Positions 1 through 9,417 of a stretch of DNA of 64,000 bases are shown here, one piece after another. A model generated the notes under the pieces. The model saw only the letters and a list, made by a program, of their open reading frames with translations, did no database searches and was not told the DNA's origin. Each line of letters starts with the position of its first letter. The stretch's first letter is position 1. This DNA comes from Rhodothermales bacterium (GTDB lineage Bacteria; Bacteroidota; Rhodothermia; Rhodothermales; VXPQ01): contig JAJECT010000029.1 of NCBI GenBank assembly GCA_022821845.1, forward strand, positions 1 to 64,000, written 5' to 3'. The position numbers were made by a program, and so were the translations under genes.

Positions 1-2987
1 TATCGCTTGATATCTCGCCCTCGCAATACTGGCTTGATGATTTCAGCGGAACGAGGATCTTCGGCAACCAGTGCTTCTTTAGTTTCGTTATCAATGATAA
101 AAGCGGCGTTTAGTCCCGTAGTTATTCCTCTGTAAATATCAATATCCCATTCTTTCAGTGGTGTTCCTATAGCTTCCATCTTTTCCATAATTGACCATTC
201 GGTCATGGACAACCCTATCCAAGGCTTTTGTCCTTTTAAGCGTAATCTTCCCCATAAAGGTATCGATGGGGGGAAAGTTTTATCTGATAAACGATCCATG
301 TCTATAGCCTTGCCATTAATATTATGACGTCCAGCACGTAGTATCAATATGTTGGTGTCAACAATAGCATTGGCAAAAACATCCTTACCCATCTCCAATA
401 GAGAAAGTGGTGTATGTTCTTCAGAAAAATAATGTCGCAAAAATTTTCCATATTCTGCCTTAAGCCAACTATTAGAAGTAATGTAAACCAAAACACCTGT
501 GTTAGATTTTAGTAATTGAGATCCACGTTCATAGAAGAGTTGATATATATCACCAGTTCGAGCAAATGTCTTGTAATCAATATCTTTATAATATTTACCC
601 AGCTTACCGCTATTTTTTTGTAACTGAATATAAGGAGGATTCCCAATTATTATATCGAATCCTTTCTTCATTCCAAACATATATTCCGGTTCAAACCAAT
701 CTGCGCAAGTGTTTTGATCATAGGGATTCCAATGAGCTATTTTTTCTGCGACGGCGGATAAAAAACCAGCATTTTGTAATTCCATTGCCAATTTTTTACG
801 GAGTTTCTTATCCGTTTTTCTACATTCAACTTTTTGTTGGCGTGTGGTAGCATGAAAATGTCGTTCGCGATTTTCATTCAGATCCTGTTCCAGTTGGTTT
901 ACGATATCCGATTGAAGCCCCAATTGTGCTGGCTTGTCGAGACGCAACAGGGTATCTGCCGCTACGAAACGGGTTTCCAGGTTGGGTAGAGGCCGAATGC
1001 CATAGTTGTCCGCAGCGCTGTCGGTCGATTCCTGGTCGATTGCCAAGGATATGAAGAAGCGCAACTTGGCGATCTGAGTAGCGATTGGCTGAATGTCCAC
1101 ACCATAAATACCATTCTGGATGAGATAGAGTTTTCGCCCGAAGTCAGAGTCGCGATAGCGCTCAAAAGTGTCACTGATTTCGCACAGTTCGGCATCACGT
1201 TCAGATTGATCAGAGGTATCAAAGGCGGATTTAGCTCGTTGGGAAGCCAATTCCTGTTGAAATTTTTCCCATAATTCGTTTCTGGGATCTAAACGCCGCA
1301 AGGCCAAAGTCAGCTTGTGCAATATACCCATTGGAAATGCACCGGAACCGACTGCGGGATCTAGTACTTTGATTTCTGCAATTGCCCGTACAATGCTTTC
1401 CTTTTCGGAATTCTCAAAGAGATCATTGGCATCTTCGAAGGCATCGGCATAATCCAACAGATACCGCAACCGATCTTGCAAAAAATTCGCATCGCCAACG
1501 GCAGGATGAACCTGCTCAGACAGCACTGTTATCAAAGCCTCATCCACCATATAGTCCACCACCGCGCCAGGTGTGTAATAGGAACCGGTCTGCCTGCGAG
1601 CGGTATCTCGTGTTTCCGGGTTATAGGCTGCCAGCAAATTTTCAAAGACCTTTCCGAGCAATTCGGGATCCAAGGCGACTTCTTGCTCTACTGGCGTGTT
1701 CTCCTCGACGGTAAATTTGTAACGGTCCAGCAGAGGGAAGAGTCCATAAGTATTATCGAAAAACAAAGCATCAGGAACATTTAACTGATGCCATGCCTCG
1801 CGGCGCGCTTCCGCCGCCCTCAGGCCATCGTGCGGGTTTGGATCGCTAAACATGTCGATACGTTGGCCACCAGCACTTTGTGATTCTTCATCGTCCAGGC
1901 AGTCGAACAGGCCACCGTTAATGAAAGGGGTTTGTCCCATCAAGGTTTCAAAGCGATTCCTATCTCGGATAAGCGATTCGTAGCGAAAACGAGAGAAGAC
2001 TCGATGGCTTGGTTCTGTTCGAGTACTGAAACCACGTACATCTATCTCAGTATTGAGTGCTGCAAAGAAAAGATTTTGCAAGACGGCGCGGTAATAGTCA
2101 GAACCTCCAAAATTGTATAGCAAATTTTTTATTTCGGAGAGAACAAACCATTCTTTTGACACCAGTCCCTTTTCCTTGATGAACCATATGAAGAGTATCC
2201 GAGTGATCAGGCGGATGACCTGTTGTTCAATCGAGGTGCTTTTATCAATGGGGAATTTTGCATCCGTCACTGCCTTGTTGAACCAATCGAACAACTCCCT
2301 GTAGAAGCGGCGGTTTAGTTCCTCAGTATTTAGTGCATCCAACCAAGCATCCAAAAGACCATCAAAATTTTTGGACTTGTCATGCGTATTCATCCACCGT
2401 AGCCTCTCCGCCAAATGCAATTCTGCAAGAATATCCAAGTGAGCCCGATGGGGCCTGATTGGATCAATTTCGCGTATCAGGGACACGTGGCCTAATACAT
2501 CTCTCTCCGGATTTCGCTTGTGCTCACGTCGATGCACAAAGGCCAAGGTTAGCCGACAATCGGCAGTTTTGAAAAGAACGATAGTAGGTATTTGCGAGCC
2601 TTTGTTTATCTCTCGGGTGAAAGCGGCGTAACGTCCGCGAGGATAAGTAGTACCACTCAATTCCACTGATACAAAAAGGAAGCTGCGGGCATTCCCGGTA
2701 TTAAGCTGCAAGGTGTCAGCAAACAGACTCGTATTATCTTCTTGGATTGCGGCATCGGTAAGCTGATAGAGGATATGCACAAACCGTGCGTTTATTAGAA
2801 AATCTTTCTCTGATTGCGTACCGGGGTTAGTTGACCGGCGTGCTATGAAGTCGTGAGACGAACCAGACCAGAGAACGGGATTCTGATACCGGTAACCCAG
2901 AGCGCCCAACAGGTCACCGGAAGTTTCCGCGAAGTTACTGTTGGTTATGCCAGCAAGCGCGTTTTGGATATGGGTCTTGGTAGTCAT
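1..2987 (-). CDS. Eco57I-like adenine DNA methylase / restriction enzyme, 3' end outside window
   Basis: This ORF is missing from the ORF track because it has no stop inside the window. Read from an ATG at 2987 it stays open for 995 codons to the left edge. It should methylate adenine in DNA and choose the target site itself. Visible are an N-terminal alpha-rich region, SAM motif I DPAVGSGAF near residue 542, catalytic motif IV GNPPY near residue 782, and a C-terminal part with ITTGLNAAF and VLRGRDIKRY, typical of a TaqI/Eco57I-type target-recognition domain. The gene lies 75 bp downstream of the PLD-helicase on the same strand, so the two are probably co-transcribed. Base composition is more AT-rich than the core genes, suggesting transfer. 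Type IIG enzyme, BREX/PglX-like and DISARM-like methylase are all possible; the family call is firm, the system call is not. Confidence 0.88.
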   Translation of the reverse strand, partial: MTTKTHIQNALAGITNSNFAETSGDLLGALGYRYQNPVLWSGSSHDFIARRSTNPGTQSEKDFLINARFVHILYQLTDAAIQEDNTSLFADTLQLNTGNARSFLFVSVELSGTTYPRGRYAAFTREINKGSQIPTIVLFKTADCRLTLAFVHRREHKRNPERDVLGHVSLIREIDPIRPHRAHLDILAELHLAERLRWMNTHDKSKNFDGLLDAWLDALNTEELNRRFYRELFDWFNKAVTDAKFPIDKSTSIEQQVIRLITRILFIWFIKEKGLVSKEWFVLSEIKNLLYNFGGSDYYRAVLQNLFFAALNTEIDVRGFSTRTEPSHRVFSRFRYESLIRDRNRFETLMGQTPFINGGLFDCLDDEESQSAGGQRIDMFSDPNPHDGLRAAEARREAWHQLNVPDALFFDNTYGLFPLLDRYKFTVEENTPVEQEVALDPELLGKVFENLLAAYNPETRDTARRQTGSYYTPGAVVDYMVDEALITVLSEQVHPAVGDANFLQDRLRYLLDYADAFEDANDLFENSEKESIVRAIAEIKVLDPAVGSGAFPMGILHKLTLALRRLDPRNELWEKFQQELASQRAKSAFDTSDQSERDAELCEISDTFERYRDSDFGRKLYLIQNGIYGVDIQPIATQIAKLRFFISLAIDQESTDSAADNYGIRPLPNLETRFVAADTLLRLDKPAQLGLQSDIVNQLEQDLNENRERHFHATTRQQKVECRKTDKKLRKKLAMELQNAGFLSAVAEKIAHWNPYDQNTCADWFEPEYMFGMKKGFDIIIGNPPYIQLQKNSGKLGKYYKDIDYKTFARTGDIYQLFYERGSQLLKSNTGVLVYITSNSWLKAEYGKFLRHYFSEEHTPLSLLEMGKDVFANAIVDTNILILRAGRHNINGKAIDMDRLSDKTFPPSIPLWGRLRLKGQKPWIGLSMTEWSIMEKMEAIGTPLKEWDIDIYRGITTGLNAAFIIDNETKEALVAEDPRSAEIIKPVLRGRDIKR

Positions 2988-3062
2988 AGAATGTTGTGGT
3001 TGTGATTAGCAGTCTTCAATAGATTGCTTGACGTAATTATATGTATGCTGTTGTCCAATCGC

Positions 3063-6000
3063 CTACTTGATAACCAGCCATGTAATTAATTCGAAGCCAC
3101 TGGGACCATTGAAATTTTCAAAAGTTCCCGAGAACACAAAATCTCTTGGCCCCCCGGGTCGCAGTGCACGATGCTGGGCATCGGTGTGTGCTTGGCGGAT
3201 GTGGGCGATAACGCCAGCAAGTGGCTTGTCGTACAGTGACATATTGCTTCCATGTTTTGTTTCGCGGTCAAACTGATCGCAAAGGTCGGTAATTGCAGAA
3301 GTCTTTCCGCTGGTCACTTCCTCAAACACGGACAGAATCTGCCGGGCATTACCACAACCGAGTCGAATATTCCCGTCAGTGTGAATATACACCAGGTAAA
3401 AGGGGTGTACCTGACTTGCAACTCGCTGGCGTGAACTAACCTTGCTGGCGTTTCGTTGGCGCAGGCAGAAGATTACGCCGGGCTGGACATTATTACTGGC
3501 ATCAGAAATGGCATATACGCCAAGGGGCATTGCTTCCAGCACGGCCCGATTGCGTTCCAGATAGCGCAGTAGTTGGGCCAGGAAGTGCTCCATTGTGAAG
3601 TCGCTCAGTGTCGGGCCGTCGTCCAGATCGTCCATTGTGAGGGCTTCATCTCGTAGTTTGAGCAACTGCTTATCGCGAAAGGAGAGCTCCAGTTGCGCAT
3701 CCTCTTCGGTGAAAGGGTCACCGTCGCCAGTCGCCGCCAAGTCTGCAAGAGCCATGCGCGCCTGCACCCGGTGCTCCAATTTTAGGTACACATCCATATC
3801 CGAAGTGGGCCAGTAATTTACCATACGCACGGCTCTGTTACGACTGCCTATGCGATCAATACGCCCAAAACGCTGGATGATACGCACCGGATTCCAGTGT
3901 ATGTCGTAATTGAGCACCGTATCGCAGTCCTGCAAGTTTTGCCCCTCGGAAATGCAGTCGGTAGCAATAAGCAGGTCAATGTCCGTATTGCCCTCATCTC
4001 GATTGCGGGCAATGGGAGCAAAATTAGTCAAAATGTCGTTGAATTCATTAGAGCCAGCAGTAGTATGGGTTTCGTCGCCGGAAACCATGGCCATATTTAT
4101 GGCAAGTCCATCGATTATATCCTTAAGATTATCATAGAGATATTTTGCTGTATCCTTGAATGTAGTAAACACTAATATCTTTCGGTTTATATTGCCATCA
4201 AGAGTAAAAGTAGGATTGTTTGCTTTGTAATTTATTGTCTGTTTTATTTTGTACAATTTACCATCGCGTTCTGGCGATATATTGGCCACTTGTTTATGTA
4301 CTTGCGCCAATGTTTTTCGGTCTTGCTCTAAATCTCCTCGCCATTGGATCAGGTCAAGTTCCTGTAGATGATATGGATGACGGCCTCGATTGACAAACAA
4401 TTCATCGTCTTCGTCTTCTTCATGCTCTTCGGGGAGCGTGTCTGTATCAGAAAGGCCGATAGAACTTTGGCTGTTTTGCTCATAGCGGTCTATCTTGCTC
4501 AGAAGGCCATCAATTTTACCGATGGTGCGTTGCAGTGTCAGGGCAAGAGAATGTGCAGAACTTTCCAGCCGCTTGAGAAAGTTGGTACGCATCATCCCCA
4601 CCAGAAAACGCTCGCTGTCCAACTGATTAAAATTATGCTGCGTACGGATCTCTTTCAGTTTTTGTAATCGTTCCGGATCAATAACATACATACTGGGTCT
4701 ATATACAGACAATTTAAACTCGGCTATGCGGTTGGCCAGTTCTGTGTAGGAAAGTTTTTCCAATAGGTCCGTGTGAGGATAGTTATTCTCGGGTTTTTCA
4801 TGCTTTGGAAATTGTCCAACTCGTTCCATTTCGGCGGCGTAAAAGTGTTCGATATGACGACGGGATCGAGAGATGGAAACACCGTCCAGCAGCCGTAGAA
4901 AATCGGAGCCGAGATTTTCCAGGAGTTTTGCCTTGTCCCTATGATCCTGACGAACTTGCCCTGTTTCCCACTTCTTGAATTGGTGCTGGGCGTTCTTCAT
5001 CAAATAGCGAATATTACCCACGCCAAGACTTTCACTAAAATCGTTCTCGCGCCCCTCAGTCATCAGATAAATCTGGTTGCGCAGATCCATCAGCGATGTG
5101 TTTACTGGCGTTGCCGATAACATCAGAACCTTAGTCTTCGCTCCAGATTTAATGACCTCATCCAACAATCTTTGGTAGCGTTTTCCCCCATCGTTGCGAA
5201 AATTGTGCGATTCGTCAATGACTATCAGATCGTAGTTGCCCCAAGTGAAGTTCGATAGATCAACACTACCTGATTTTCCAGTATCTCGGGACAGATCAGT
5301 GTGTGCCAAAAGGCTATAAGCAAAGCGATCTTTAGGAAAGGGATTCTGGCGATGCCCATTGGTGATTGGATAAAGCGACCAATTGTCGTAAAGCTTACGG
5401 GGACAAAGCACCAGAACTCGATCATTATGTTGCTCGAAATACTTGATAACTGCCAGTGCAGTGTAGGTTTTTCCCAAACCTACATTGTCAGCCAGAATGC
5501 AGCCATTGTATTTTTTCAACTTTGTAATGACACTCAATGCCCCATCTTTCTGAAATTCGTATAGCGTGTTCCAAATCTGGCTTTCCTTACAACCAGTGGC
5601 GACAATGATACTGTCCCCGACGAGGCGATTATTAATATCCTGGTGGAATAGTTCATATAGAGTCTTGTAATAAACAGCTTCGGGTGAATAATCGTGACCC
5701 AAACGGGCTAAAGCATCCAATACACGTTGTTTAATATTTTTAGTGGCTTTTCCGTCATTCCATAATTCTTCAAACCATTGCAATAATTCATCAAGAGTTA
5801 TCTTATCATCTGTGGCAAGGTTTATTTCCAAATTTGATTGTTCGTTTCCACCAAGGCCACGTTTAGTGAAATTAGAACTGCCAATCACGCCTGCTGTTGT
5901 TCCATCAGAAGATTCAGTAAGGTACATCTTTCCGTGCAGAAAATTCGCCTGCTTGACGCAGCGTACTTGCACTGAGTCCTTGCTTATCCACTCGGCGCAT

Positions 6001-6293
6001 GCTTTGGCTAAGGCTTTCTGCTGTAGCGTGTGGTTGGGGGTTAAGCCTTTTTCAGTAAAATCGAAGGATTTGGATTCGTTTCTCCCGGGATCGACACCCT
6101 CTACTGATGAGGAATCGCCAAAAAGAAACCGGATATTGCCCACGCTGTCCAATTCGTCAGCAAGCAGTTCGTAACCATAAATAGTAAAATAGGCGGATAC
6201 CATGCTTAGAGCATTTGCGCCATGCAGTTCGCGTTTCAGGTGGTCGACGACGCTGGCGCGATGGTTATCCAGGATGCGATTCTGCAGGGGCAT
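3063..6293 (-). CDS. PLD-nuclease-like / SNF2-type helicase fusion protein
   Basis: A 1076-residue protein that should couple ATP-driven movement on DNA to a phospholipase-D-type nuclease or binding domain. Residues 1-180 form a PLD-like domain with the H-x-K motif at HGK 120-122 and the downstream GSSNFTKRGL at 138-147. Helicase lobe 1 has Walker A ADNVGLGKT (268-276), Walker B DESH (360-363) and motif III SATP. Lobe 2 carries LIATDCISEGQN and motif VI QRFGRIDRIG. A charged acidic linker (EEHEEDEDDE) sits between the lobes, and the last 200 residues are unrecognised. It is the first gene of a pair with the Eco57I-like methylase. Such fusions occur beside methylases in restriction and DISARM-related loci; an anti-phage role is inferred. 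One PLD motif suggests dimerisation is needed for catalysis. Confidence 0.88.
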   Translation of the reverse strand: MPLQNRILDNHRASVVDHLKRELHGANALSMVSAYFTIYGYELLADELDSVGNIRFLFGDSSSVEGVDPGRNESKSFDFTEKGLTPNHTLQQKALAKACAEWISKDSVQVRCVKQANFLHGKMYLTESSDGTTAGVIGSSNFTKRGLGGNEQSNLEINLATDDKITLDELLQWFEELWNDGKATKNIKQRVLDALARLGHDYSPEAVYYKTLYELFHQDINNRLVGDSIIVATGCKESQIWNTLYEFQKDGALSVITKLKKYNGCILADNVGLGKTYTALAVIKYFEQHNDRVLVLCPRKLYDNWSLYPITNGHRQNPFPKDRFAYSLLAHTDLSRDTGKSGSVDLSNFTWGNYDLIVIDESHNFRNDGGKRYQRLLDEVIKSGAKTKVLMLSATPVNTSLMDLRNQIYLMTEGRENDFSESLGVGNIRYLMKNAQHQFKKWETGQVRQDHRDKAKLLENLGSDFLRLLDGVSISRSRRHIEHFYAAEMERVGQFPKHEKPENNYPHTDLLEKLSYTELANRIAEFKLSVYRPSMYVIDPERLQKLKEIRTQHNFNQLDSERFLVGMMRTNFLKRLESSAHSLALTLQRTIGKIDGLLSKIDRYEQNSQSSIGLSDTDTLPEEHEEDEDDELFVNRGRHPYHLQELDLIQWRGDLEQDRKTLAQVHKQVANISPERDGKLYKIKQTINYKANNPTFTLDGNINRKILVFTTFKDTAKYLYDNLKDIIDGLAINMAMVSGDETHTTAGSNEFNDILTNFAPIARNRDEGNTDIDLLIATDCISEGQNLQDCDTVLNYDIHWNPVRIIQRFGRIDRIGSRNRAVRMVNYWPTSDMDVYLKLEHRVQARMALADLAATGDGDPFTEEDAQLELSFRDKQLLKLRDEALTMDDLDDGPTLSDFTMEHFLAQLLRYLERNRAVLEAMPLGVYAISDASNNVQPGVIFCLRQRNASKVSSRQRVASQVHPFYLVYIHTDGNIRLGCGNARQILSVFEEVTSGKTSAITDLCDQFDRETKHGSNMSLYDKPLAGVIAHIRQAHTDAQHRALRPGGPRDFVFSGTFENFNGPSGFELITWLVIK

Positions 6294-6470
6294 TTAGAGA
6301 GTATCGAGGCTGTATGTATGTCTACACGCCGTTGAATTTGCTTGGACGGTTTTTCAATGGTTTGGCCTGTGCCGCGTGAGGTTATGCCCTTCAGGGGGCT
6401 TTGCCTGTTTGTAGAATATGGAAATGTGGCGTTCTTGTCAAGGCCCTGTTAATAAAACCACCGCTCCAGG

Positions 6471-8708
6471 CTATTTCTGCCCCAAAATCCACGCCCGCCG
6501 CTCCAGCAGGTCGGGGTTGTCCGGGTACGACGCAAGGAGGCGGTCTGTGTATTCGAGGGCCTGGTCCCAGGCGGCCTGCTGGGCGTAAAAAATGCTCAGG
6601 GCGTTCAGGTAGTCCGCATGGTCCGGGGCGAGGCGCAGCGCGCGGGACAAAAACCGTTCGGCTTGTTCGGCGTCGCCCAGTTGCTGGTAGGCGAGGCCGG
6701 CGTTGTACTGCATGCGGGCGTTGGACGCGTCCAGCAGCGCCGCCTGTTCGAGGCGGCCCGCCGCTTCCGGGAGGCCTTCCGGCGTTTCCCCCAGAAACAG
6801 GCCCAGGGCGTACTGCGCCTCGGCGGCGTCCGGCTCCAGGCGCGCCGCCGCCCGCAGCGCCGTTTCCGCTTCGGCAGCCAGCGCATCCGCCTCCGCGCCA
6901 CCCGCCCCCCGCAAGCGATTGAGCAACATGGCCAGATTCAGATACGCCGGAACGAAACTGGAATCCACGCGGACCGCCGTGCGATAGGCCGCCACGGCAG
7001 AATCCGGCTGTCCAAGCTGCTCGTGCAAAATGGCGAGATTGAGGTGCGAAGCCCCCTGATCGTTCAAGGCGCGCTGCCCCTCCCGATACTCGTTCAGCGC
7101 ATTCCGCCAGGCGGCCGCCGTTTCGCCCGCCTCGTTTCGGACATACCGTTCCGGCGCAATATGGGCCAGCGCGCGGGCCGCCTCCATGCGCACCAGCCGT
7201 ACAGGATCGGCCAAGAGGGCTTCCAACTGCGGAATGACCGACCGGTCGCCATCGCCCTCCGACACGAAACGACGGACGGCCGCCGCCCGCACGAGCGCCG
7301 CCTCGTCCCCCAGCGCCCGGACTGCAATCTCCGAAGCCCGCACGGTGGCGTACCGATCCAGCAAGGTCAACGCCGTCGCCCGCACGATATCCGGCGCGGC
7401 AGGGTCTTCCGTCAGGCGAACCAGTTCCGGCTCCGCTTCGGGATCGCCCGCCCGCCCCCCGGCGAACGCCGCCGCGAACGAAGGCGGACGATCCGGCCCA
7501 TGCCAGTCCGCCACGCGGTCGGCGGCCCACTGCGCAGAACGGTCCGCATGGCACCCTTGACACGAGTTCGGCGCCCCCGTCCGGTCAGACAAGTCGGGTC
7601 GGGGAACCTTGAAACCGTGATCCCGCCGAGGGTCCACGCCCATATACGTCCGTTCGGGCATATGGCAGTCCACGCACTGCGAACCTTCCGCGTCCTCCGG
7701 ATGCCGGATATGCTCGAACGTATCGTAGACCGCCGCGTCGTGGCATTGGCCGCACAGCGCATTCCCCTCGAATTTCACCCGGGTCGTATGCGGGTCGTGG
7801 CAATCCGTGCACGCCACCCCCTCCGCATACATACGGCTTTGCACGAACGAGCCGTACACATACACCTCGTCGCGTATCTGTCCATCGGCGAAGTACAGCC
7901 CTTCCTCCAGCAGTTCGGGATTGTAATGGTCCAGAAACGCATTGCCGGCGATATGATTCGGATACGCGACGCGGCGGCGGGAATGGCACGGCGCACAGGT
8001 TTCTACCTGTTCATGCGGCGTCGCAAAGGACGCCGTCAGGCCGGACCGGGCGGAATCGTACCTCCCGGACCCGGCCCTTTCCACATGGTCCGACCCCGGG
8101 CCGTGACACGTTTCGCAACTTACGTCGATTTCCGCAAAAGCCGTCTCGTACGCGCCTTCGGCCAGATTGAAACGGCGTTGCAGGTCGGTGGAATGGCAAT
8201 CGGCGCACATATAATTCCAGTTCATCCCGGCGCCGGTCCAGTGCAGCCAGTCCGGGGGCTCGATGCAGTCGTCTTCCGACAGCGAGAACCACCGTTCGCC
8301 CTCCGTATCCCAGGCCACGGTGAACGCCTGCAAACGCCCCTTGTCCACAGGAATGAGATATTGCTGGAGCGGGGCGTAGCCGAACGTATAGGCGATGGGC
8401 CAGGTTTGCATGGTTCCGTCGGCCCCCTCCGCGCGAACGAAGAATCGATCCCCCTCTCGAAAAAAGCGCGTCTGGGCGCCGCAACGATCAAACGCCGCGT
8501 CGTCGAAATCCCCCAGCACGGTTTCCGGCGTGGCCTCTTCCATGGCCCGATCGTGGTCCGATCCTTCCCAGGAAAGCGCCGCCTCCGCATGGCATCCGGC
8601 GCACGTTGCGCGGCCCACGTAGGTCGGGGGAGAAGCGCGCTGCGAGCCGCATCCGCTCGCGGCCACGCCCATTGAAAAAACCAGACAGACCCGGAATATT
8701 CGACCCAT
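6471..8708 (-). CDS. Octahaem cytochrome c lipoprotein with HEAT-like and TPR repeats
   Basis: An electron-transfer protein of the cytochrome c554/c-prime-like multihaem group, anchored outside the inner membrane as a lipoprotein. I prefer the ATG at 8708 over the longer ORF start at 8876 because it begins a signal peptide with lipobox ending at Cys20. Eight CxxCH haem sites are visible: CAGCH (36-40), CADCH, CETCH, CAPCH, CTDCH, CGQCH, CVDCH and CQGCH. After the haem region come helical HEAT-like repeats rich in Ala-Leu-Asp, then four or more TPR repeats to the C-terminus. The domain order cytochrome-HEAT-TPR is known from Planctomycetes and related bacteria, where the substrate is undefined. 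It stands alone, transcribed away from the structured repeat at 8942. A redox partner is not obvious nearby. Confidence 0.85.
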   Translation of the reverse strand: MGRIFRVCLVFSMGVAASGCGSQRASPPTYVGRATCAGCHAEAALSWEGSDHDRAMEEATPETVLGDFDDAAFDRCGAQTRFFREGDRFFVRAEGADGTMQTWPIAYTFGYAPLQQYLIPVDKGRLQAFTVAWDTEGERWFSLSEDDCIEPPDWLHWTGAGMNWNYMCADCHSTDLQRRFNLAEGAYETAFAEIDVSCETCHGPGSDHVERAGSGRYDSARSGLTASFATPHEQVETCAPCHSRRRVAYPNHIAGNAFLDHYNPELLEEGLYFADGQIRDEVYVYGSFVQSRMYAEGVACTDCHDPHTTRVKFEGNALCGQCHDAAVYDTFEHIRHPEDAEGSQCVDCHMPERTYMGVDPRRDHGFKVPRPDLSDRTGAPNSCQGCHADRSAQWAADRVADWHGPDRPPSFAAAFAGGRAGDPEAEPELVRLTEDPAAPDIVRATALTLLDRYATVRASEIAVRALGDEAALVRAAAVRRFVSEGDGDRSVIPQLEALLADPVRLVRMEAARALAHIAPERYVRNEAGETAAAWRNALNEYREGQRALNDQGASHLNLAILHEQLGQPDSAVAAYRTAVRVDSSFVPAYLNLAMLLNRLRGAGGAEADALAAEAETALRAAARLEPDAAEAQYALGLFLGETPEGLPEAAGRLEQAALLDASNARMQYNAGLAYQQLGDAEQAERFLSRALRLAPDHADYLNALSIFYAQQAAWDQALEYTDRLLASYPDNPDLLERRAWILGQK

Positions 8709-9417
8709 CCAGCCGACAAACCGCTCCGCGGCGGCGGATTCCGGATCGGAAAACCGCTCGCGGACCGCCCCGGCCCACCCGAACGATCCGCCGAACGATC
8801 CGCGGAGCGACCGCCGGGCAAGCGGCGCAAACGAGGCGCGGCGCAAGAAAAACGAACGCGGATCTGGAGAAGACATGGGCGCTTGTACAGGCGCTTGGAA
8901 GTACGCGGTATACTGTACGGTATACTTGAAGTATACTCTTCAGGATACTCTGATTAAATCCGCGAAGCTCAGAGGCATGCGAGGGGTGCGCTGGCAAGGA
9001 ATGACGAAGCAATGTGGTAGGTCCCACATAATGAGGAATGACACAGCCAGCGTGCCGCTCGCAGCCTCCCGAAGGGCGCGTCACGGACGCAACGTACCGA
9101 ATCTACTGTATTTTCTGCTGATTTCAATGATCCGGGCATGACGGTCTTTGCGGGCAATAGTGACGCGCTGAGCGAAGCGGATTTGATCAGAGTATCCTTC
9201 AGTATACCATTCGCCGGGGGTTCATGGCAGGCCGACCGCCTTCGCGGACCCGCCCATCGAACGGATCAAAACGCGTTATGTTGTGTCCGACGTCGTATTC
9301 TGTAGCGATTCGCAGGCGGTGCCCCTTGACACTGTCCGCCAGAAAACCTATTTGTTATTTGTAACCATGCTTTTTCGTACCCAATGCTTTCCCGATTCCC
9401 CGACCGTCCGTAAAACC
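8709..9417. other. Intergenic region holding the first structured repeat
   Basis: This divergent gap between the cytochrome and sulfatase genes holds no convincing gene. Its centre is the inverted-repeat element at 8942-9198. Flanking it on both sides are several GTATAC palindromes (8907-8936 and 9202-9207), which extend the terminal repeats. The part nearest the cytochrome could be an N-terminal extension if the ATG at 8876 is used instead. Confidence 0.6.
8942..9198. mobile_element. MITE-like structured repeat, copy A
   Basis: A 257-bp non-coding element bounded by inverted repeats: left GGATACTCTGATTAAATCC, right (reverse complement) GGATACTCTGATCAAATCC. A near-identical copy lies at 23489-23746. 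Inside, GCGAGGGGTGCGCTGGC and GCCAGCGTGCCGCTCGC pair as a long internal hairpin enclosing a smaller stem ATGTGG/CCACAT. There is no ORF of note, so it would have to be mobilised in trans, as for a MITE. It may also supply promoters to the divergent cytochrome and sulfatase genes. Confidence 0.75.

Noticed and set aside
566-2304. Short plus-strand ORFs in the track across 566-2304
   Set aside because: They are antisense to the open methylase frame, which the track omitted because it leaves the window.
6618-8675. Long plus-strand ORF (685 aa) antisense to the cytochrome
   Set aside because: It is Arg/Pro/Gly-rich, has no domain, and lies opposite a gene with eight CxxCH motifs; such shadows are common in GC-rich genes.
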